From NCBI GenBank assembly GCA_902491055.1, contig CABUGI010000039.1, positions 1 through 15,920 of the forward strand: a DNA stretch of 15,920 nucleotides, written 5' to 3'. Positions within the stretch are counted from its first letter, which is position 1. Each line of letters begins with the position of its first letter. Shown here piece by piece: positions 12,834 to 15,920 of this stretch. The translations under genes were made by a program, and so were the position numbers. Source of the DNA: an uncultured Collinsella sp. (lineage in GTDB: Bacteria; Actinomycetota; Coriobacteriia; Coriobacteriales; Coriobacteriaceae). The notes beneath the pieces are model-generated. The model did no database searches. It was not told where the DNA came from and saw only the letters and a program-made list of their open reading frames with translations.

Positions 12834-15011
12834 ATGAACCTCCGCTCATCTCTCGCCTGTACCTCGAGCGATATCGCTCGCTGGGGACTGCGCTCTGTCC
12901 TCAAACGCCAGGGCGGCGTACTCCCCGGCCGCATCGCCATGAAGATCGACCCCGAGCTGCTAAGCGACCTCGCCGGCCTTATCGACCGCAGCGTGGTGAT
13001 CACCGGCACCAACGGTAAGACCACCACCTCCAACCTCATCGCCGACGCCGTTGCCGCCAGCGGCGCCACCGTGGTATGCAACCGCGCCGGCAACAACATG
13101 GAGCCGGGCGTGGTGGGCGCTCTGCTCGAGGCCCGCGGCGGCCTTAAGCACACTGACAGCGGCAAGCGTGTGGGCGTTTTTGAATGCGATGAGCTCTACA
13201 CCGTGCGCGTCCTGCCCAAGCTCAAGCCGACGTACTTCGTGCTGCTCAACCTGTTCCGCGACCAGCTGGATCGCTATGGCGAGATCGATCACACCCAGGA
13301 GGTCATCGCCCATGCGTTGGAGCTCTCTCCGGCAACAACGCTCATCTACAACGCAGACGACCCGCTGTGTGCCTCGATTGCCGCGCGCGTTCCCAATGCA
13401 AGCATCGCCTTTGGCATCGACAGCGCCACCAACACCGAGTCCGACCGTATTAGCGACTCACGTTTTTGCTCAAAGTGCAACACGCCGCTGGAGTATGACT
13501 ACGTGCAATACGGCCAGCTCGGCGCCTACCATTGCCCCTCGTGCGGCTGGGCCCGCCCTGCGCTTGTCCGTCGCGTGACGGACGTGAAGCTCGGCTGCGA
13601 CGGCTACGGCTTCGACCTGGTCTTTGGATCTGCGCCCGACGCGGCTGCCGTACACATCGCCACACGCTACAACGGCCTGTACATGGTCTACAACGTTGCC
13701 GCCGCCTTCTTTGCCGCGCACGAGTTGGGCGTGGATACGGCGCTTCTACAGCCTACGCTCGATGCCTACGTCCCCGCCGGCGGACGTATGGGGCGCTGGG
13801 ATATCGCCGGCCGCACCGTCGAGGCCAACCTGGCTAAGAATCCCGTAGGCTTCGATCGACAAATCCAGTCCATCAAGACGACAGGCGGCAGACTCTGCGC
13901 TTTCTTCCTTAACGACAATGACGCCGACGGACACGATGTATCGTGGATCTACGACGTCGACTTTGAGCGCATCGCCGACACGCCGGGTCTTGTCGCCTTT
14001 GCCGGAGGCACGCGCGCGCACGACATGCAGGTGCGCCTCAAGTACGCCGGCATCGATGCCGCGATTATCTCGGACGTCGCGCAGGCAATTGGCGCCGTGG
14101 CAGACGAGGCCGCCGATGACACCTTCTACGCCGTCGCCAACTACACGGCCTTCCCGCCGCTGGTCAAGGAGCTCGACGGGCTGAAAGGCGCCACCGCCGA
14201 TGCTGTTGCCGGGCGCGCCGTAGCCCGTGCCGACGGCAGCGCTCTTCCTGTCGGCATCGCGCCAGTCGAACTTTCGCACCCGCTGCGCATCGTCTACCTG
14301 TATCCCGATGCCCTTAACCTCTACGGCGACGGCGGCAATGTTATCGCGCTCGAGCGCCGCTGCGTCTGGCGCGGCATTCCCGTGCGCGTGGACGAGGTCC
14401 GTATGGGCGAAACGCTTGATTTGACCGATGCCGATATCGTCATGATGGGTGGCGGCTCCGACCGCGACCAGCTAGCCGTGGCACACGAGCTGCTCGCCCA
14501 AAAAGACAAGGTCGCGGCCTATGTTGAGGATGGCGGCTCGCTGCTTGCCATCTGTGGCAGCTATCAGCTGCTCGGCCGTTCGTACTATATGGGTGAGGAT
14601 CGCATCGAGGGCCTGGGCGTCATTGCCGCCGAAACCGTACGTGGCTCCGATCGCCTGATCGGCAACGTAGCCGTCAAAACCGATCTGGCACCTGAGCCCT
14701 TTGTGGGATTCGAGAACCATGGCGGCCGCACGCTTTTGGACGCCGATGCCACGCCGCTCGGAACGTCCGTCGTCGCGGGCACCGGCAACAACGGCGACGA
14801 TGGCTTTGAGGGCCTGATCTACAAGGGCGTCATCGGCACGTACCTGCATGGCCCGGCGCTGCCCAAGAACCCCGAGCTCGCCGACTGGCTGATCGCCCAT
14901 GCCCTCGAGCACCGTGGCGATGCACAGGCCGCCGCCCTGCTGCCGCTCAAGCCCCTCGACGACACCTACGAGCACGCCGCCCACGACGCCGCCATGAAGC
15001 TCCTCCCCTAG
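12834..15011 (+). CDS. murT-gatD: Fused MurT-GatD lipid II isoglutaminyl synthase
   Basis: Amidates the D-glutamate of lipid II to D-isoglutamine with glutamine and ATP, at the cytoplasmic face. Residues 1 to about 455 are MurT: Mur-ligase P-loop GTNGKTTT (58-65), a four-cysteine zinc ribbon C212, C215, C234, C237, and the C-terminal DUF1727 domain with NDNDADGHDVSWIYDVDFE (360-378). Residues about 483-725 are GatD, a class I (CobB/CobQ-like) glutamine amidotransferase: YLYPDALNLYGDGGN (488-502), the nucleophile Cys574 in AICGSYQLLG, and His672 in GTYLHGP. The linker (about 455-482) is Ala/Val/Asp rich. In Staphylococcus aureus and most Gram-positives the two are separate subunits of about 437 and 243 residues; here they share one open frame with no stop. 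It is preceded by AGGAACGG and followed by a terminator. No second gatD is seen. Confidence 0.93.
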   Translation: MNLRSSLACTSSDIARWGLRSVLKRQGGVLPGRIAMKIDPELLSDLAGLIDRSVVITGTNGKTTTSNLIADAVAASGATVVCNRAGNNMEPGVVGALLEARGGLKHTDSGKRVGVFECDELYTVRVLPKLKPTYFVLLNLFRDQLDRYGEIDHTQEVIAHALELSPATTLIYNADDPLCASIAARVPNASIAFGIDSATNTESDRISDSRFCSKCNTPLEYDYVQYGQLGAYHCPSCGWARPALVRRVTDVKLGCDGYGFDLVFGSAPDAAAVHIATRYNGLYMVYNVAAAFFAAHELGVDTALLQPTLDAYVPAGGRMGRWDIAGRTVEANLAKNPVGFDRQIQSIKTTGGRLCAFFLNDNDADGHDVSWIYDVDFERIADTPGLVAFAGGTRAHDMQVRLKYAGIDAAIISDVAQAIGAVADEAADDTFYAVANYTAFPPLVKELDGLKGATADAVAGRAVARADGSALPVGIAPVELSHPLRIVYLYPDALNLYGDGGNVIALERRCVWRGIPVRVDEVRMGETLDLTDADIVMMGGGSDRDQLAVAHELLAQKDKVAAYVEDGGSLLAICGSYQLLGRSYYMGEDRIEGLGVIAAETVRGSDRLIGNVAVKTDLAPEPFVGFENHGGRTLLDADATPLGTSVVAGTGNNGDDGFEGLIYKGVIGTYLHGPALPKNPELADWLIAHALEHRGDAQAAALLPLKPLDDTYEHAAHDAAMKLLP

Positions 15012-15017
15012 CACCTC

Positions 15018-15056
15018 ACCACCACAAAGGGGACAGGCACCTTTGTGGTGGTTTTT
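15018..15056 (+). terminator. Terminator of murT-gatD; hairpin repeat copy 2
   Basis: ACCACCACAAAG (15018-15029) and CTTTGTGGTGGT (15041-15052) form a perfect 12-bp stem around the 11-base loop GGGACAGGCAC, followed by a T-tract ending at 15056. It starts seven bases after the stop codon and works as an intrinsic terminator. Its loop and the CAAAG/CTTTG inner arm match the hairpin at 7683-7713. Confidence 0.88.
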
Positions 15057-15073
15057 CAGTTTGCCAACGATAT

Positions 15074-15101
15074 GTGAACGGCTAAAAAAGTCTGCTATAC
15101 T
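15074..15101 (+). promoter_or_regulatory. tRNA-Glu promoter
   Basis: TATACT (15096-15101) is a good -10 box ten bases before the mature tRNA 5' end. GTGAAC (15074-15079), 16 bases upstream, is a weak -35. Confidence 0.55.
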
Positions 15102-15111
15102 CTTTCCCGCT

Positions 15112-15188
15112 GTCCCCATCGTCTAGCGGCCAAGGACGCCACCCTTTCAAGGTGGATATCGCGGGTTCGAATCCCGCTGGGGGCACCA
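15112..15188 (+). tRNA. tRNA-Glu (anticodon TTC)
   Basis: Acceptor arms GTCCCCA (15112-15118) and TGGGGGC (15178-15184) pair with one G-U. The anticodon stem CCACC/GGTGG encloses the loop CTTTCAA with anticodon TTC at 15146-15148. The T-arm GCGGGTTCGAATCCCGC is at about 15161-15177. The discriminator is A15185, and CCA is encoded at 15186-15188. A terminator follows 12 bases later. Confidence 0.97.
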
Positions 15189-15271
15189 TTTAAATTAAGA
15201 AGCCCGTTACCCCCGCGGTGACGGGCTTTTTGCTACCGATATGCCGGGATTCGAACCCGACAGGGTGCGGA
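15172..15271 (+). repeat. Duplicated block, copy 1 (tRNA 3' end, terminator, downstream segment)
   Basis: Starts at TCCCGCTGGGGGCACCATTT in the tRNA-Glu T-arm and acceptor, runs through the terminator and the segment GCTACCGATATGCCGGGATT, and ends at CAGGGTGCGGA. Copy 2 at 15361-15458 matches it with a handful of changes. The tRNA part is functional in this copy. Confidence 0.85.
15200..15232 (+). terminator. tRNA-Glu terminator
   Basis: AGCCCGTTACC (15201-15211) and GGTGACGGGCT (15217-15227) pair over 11 bp with one G-U and a five-base loop, followed by TTTT. Confidence 0.92.
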
Positions 15272-15354
15272 GCTGAGGAAACGCGCAAGCGTTTTCCAGC
15301 GCAGCACGCAAGGAGCGAAGCGACGAAGCGGAAGCGGGCGGCGCCAGCCGCACG
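15272..15354. other. GC-rich spacer between the duplicated blocks
   Basis: About 80 bases of GC-rich sequence with short imperfect repeats: GCGAAGCGACGAAGCGGAAGC near 15315-15335 contains GCGAAGCG- and CGAAGCGG-like units, and GGAAACGC/GCGTTTTCC near 15277-15297 forms a bulged hairpin. No gene is seen. Its 3' part sits where the 5' half of a second tRNA would be and may be its decayed remnant; the resemblance is too faint to prove. Confidence 0.5.
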
Positions 15355-15355
15355 C

Positions 15356-15458
15356 GGATATCCCGCTGGGGGCACCATTTAAACTGAGAAGCCCGTTGCT
15401 CGCGGTGGCGGGCTTTTTGCTACCGATATGCCGGGATTCGGACCCGGCAGGGTGCGGA
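15356..15458 (+). pseudogene. Duplicated block, copy 2: 3' fragment of tRNA-Glu with terminator
   Basis: GGATA (15356-15360) then TCCCGCTGGGGGCACCATTT repeats the tRNA-Glu 3' end, but the 13 bases that form the 5' arm and most of the loop of the T-arm are missing and no 5' half can be recognised, so no tRNA is made. It continues through a terminator copy and GCTACCGATATGCCGGGATT to GGGTGCGGA at 15458. It looks like an old tandem duplication, or the second attachment-like site left by an element that used the tRNA 3' end. Confidence 0.7.
15389..15418 (+). terminator. Second copy of the tRNA terminator
   Basis: AAGCCCG (15389-15395) and CGGGCTT (15409-15415) pair over seven bases, with a T-tract to 15418. 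The inner stem of copy 1 is lost. It may still end read-through. Confidence 0.65.
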
Positions 15459-15467
15459 TCCCGGCAT
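15428..15467. repeat. Inverted repeat at the end of copy 2
   Basis: ATGCCGGGAT (15428-15437) and ATCCCGGCAT (15458-15467) are perfect 10-bp arms, 20 bases apart, where the duplicated block ends. The enclosed sequence still has a T-arm-like stem CCGGG/CCCGG on the minus strand. No function is evident. Confidence 0.5.
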
Positions 15468-15481
15468 CTTCCGATGGACCA

Positions 15482-15698
15482 TGGGCAAAAAATGGCAAAT
15501 ATGAGTACTGTTACCGATTTAGTAACAGCGATTTCATGCCTTCAGAAATCGATTTAGACGTCAGGTGTCCTACGGCGGAAGAATTGCAGACGTTTATCGG
15601 CTAAGTACTTGGACATATGTTGCGTAACACTGCATATTTTGCAAATAAATAATGCTACAGGACTTGTGACAGTACTCATATTTGACGTTTTTTGCCCA
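15482..15698. mobile_element. MITE-like element with 33-bp terminal inverted repeats
   Basis: The left end (15482-15514, starting TGGGCAAAAAATGGCAAATA) and the right end (15666-15698, ending in TTTTTTGCCCA) are inverted copies with 30 of 33 positions matching; mismatches are at 15493, 15495 and 15512. The 217-bp element is markedly AT-richer than the rest of the window. Its interior has two further hairpins (CTGTTAC/GTAACAG, 15508-15528; CGATTTC/GAAATCG, 15529-15551) and no supported gene. CA occurs directly outside both ends (15480-15481, 15699-15700) and could be a two-base target duplication, but two bases prove little. Non-autonomous transposition is inferred from this architecture; no transposase is in the window. 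Confidence 0.75.
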
Positions 15699-15756
15699 CA
15701 ACCCTTTATACCTAGGCGAATCGGCGGCAAAACGGGCTTCAAAGCGTCCTTCGCAA

Positions 15757-15790
15757 ACAAAAACCGGGGCCCGCATGATGCGGACCCCGG
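15757..15790 (-). terminator. Intrinsic terminator of the glutamine synthetase gene
   Basis: On the minus strand CCGGGGTCCGCA and TGCGGGCCCCGG pair over 12 bp with one G-U and a three-base loop, followed by TTTTTGTTT. It lies about 30 bases after the stop codon at 15822. Confidence 0.93.
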
Positions 15791-15821
15791 CTCAATACCG
15801 TGACGATATGTCAGTTACGTT

Positions 15822-15920
15822 CTACACATAGAACAGAATGTCGTCGTAGGTCGGGACCGGCCAGTAGTCAGCGGCCACGATCTCCTCCATGGCGTCCACG
15901 GCGGCACGCAGCGCATCCAT
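15822..15920 (-). CDS. glnN: Type III glutamine synthetase, C-terminal 32 residues (partial)
   Basis: The frame is open from the window edge to TAG at 15824-15822 and gives a 32-residue tail. It contains MDALRAAVDAMEEIV and ends WPVPTYDDILFYV. The pattern R-x-x-V-D-x-x-E-x-x-V, then W-P-x-P-T-Y-x-D/E-L-L-F at the very end, is the C-terminus of GSIII (GlnN-type) enzymes, dodecameric synthetases of about 700 residues common in anaerobes. The ATG at 15920 is almost certainly internal, because the gene continues out of the window. The family call rests on a short stretch, so it is good but not certain. Confidence 0.78.
   Translation of the reverse strand: MDALRAAVDAMEEIVAADYWPVPTYDDILFYV

Noticed and set aside
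15236..15262. T-arm-like sequence CCGGGATTCGAACCCG read as a minus-strand tRNA
   Set aside because: No matching acceptor, anticodon or D-arm is found upstream on the minus strand. The T-arm motif is nearly palindromic and easily appears in reverse.
15272..15354. CRISPR array or integron-like repeat from the GCGAAGCG units
   Set aside because: The units are too short and irregular, with no regular spacers and no cas or integrase gene.
15554..15760. Minus-strand 68-codon frame within and beyond the MITE-like element
   Set aside because: It crosses the right terminal inverted repeat, has no ribosome site and no recognisable sequence.

Overview
The window reads as a high-GC Gram-positive, anaerobic, fermentative bacterium. 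The best match I can infer is a gut member of the Coriobacteriia such as Collinsella. This rests on general gene content and base composition: an oxygen-sensitive polyferredoxin, three iron-type alcohol dehydrogenases, a MurT/GatD lipid II amidation enzyme, the C-terminus of a type III glutamine synthetase and a tRNA with encoded CCA. No marker gene gives the species directly.

Layout. 1-1598 (minus) is guaA, cut by the window edge inside its stop codon. A divergent intergenic region with a possible operator leads to a cytoplasmic-type L-asparaginase (1866-2879, plus). 2901-3585 is a small divergent pair, an XRE-type repressor and an unknown 129-residue protein, separated by a perfect 24-bp palindrome. 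3595-5066 (minus) is ychF followed by a three-helix DUF1648-like membrane protein. 5181-6434 (minus) is a four-cluster ferredoxin-like protein. 6585-10168 (minus) holds three iron-containing alcohol dehydrogenase superfamily genes: two glycerol dehydrogenase-like genes and one Fe-ADH. Clear intrinsic terminators follow the second and third of these in the direction of transcription.

After a 500-bp gene-free stretch, 10669-15011 (plus) carries two overlapping, distantly paralogous helical-repeat proteins of unknown function. They are followed by one 725-residue protein that joins MurT (Mur-ligase fold with zinc ribbon) and GatD (class I glutamine amidotransferase), normally two subunits. A terminator with an unusual conserved-looking loop closes this unit. 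Then come tRNA-Glu(TTC) with its terminator, a second degraded copy of the tRNA 3' end plus terminator plus downstream sequence about 190 bp away, and an AT-rich 217-bp element with 33-bp terminal inverted repeats that looks like a MITE. The window ends in the C-terminus of a type III glutamine synthetase on the minus strand, with its terminator.

Genes working together. guaA, asparaginase, MurT-GatD and glutamine synthetase all handle glutamine, asparagine or ammonia, but they lie in separate transcription units, so this may be coincidence. The alcohol dehydrogenases and polyferredoxin fit redox balancing in fermentation. The most novel-looking items are the MurT-GatD fusion with its paralogous helical partners, the MITE-like element next to the duplicated tRNA 3' end, the dispersed hairpin family at 7683 and 15018, and the XRE/palindrome/unknown-protein module.
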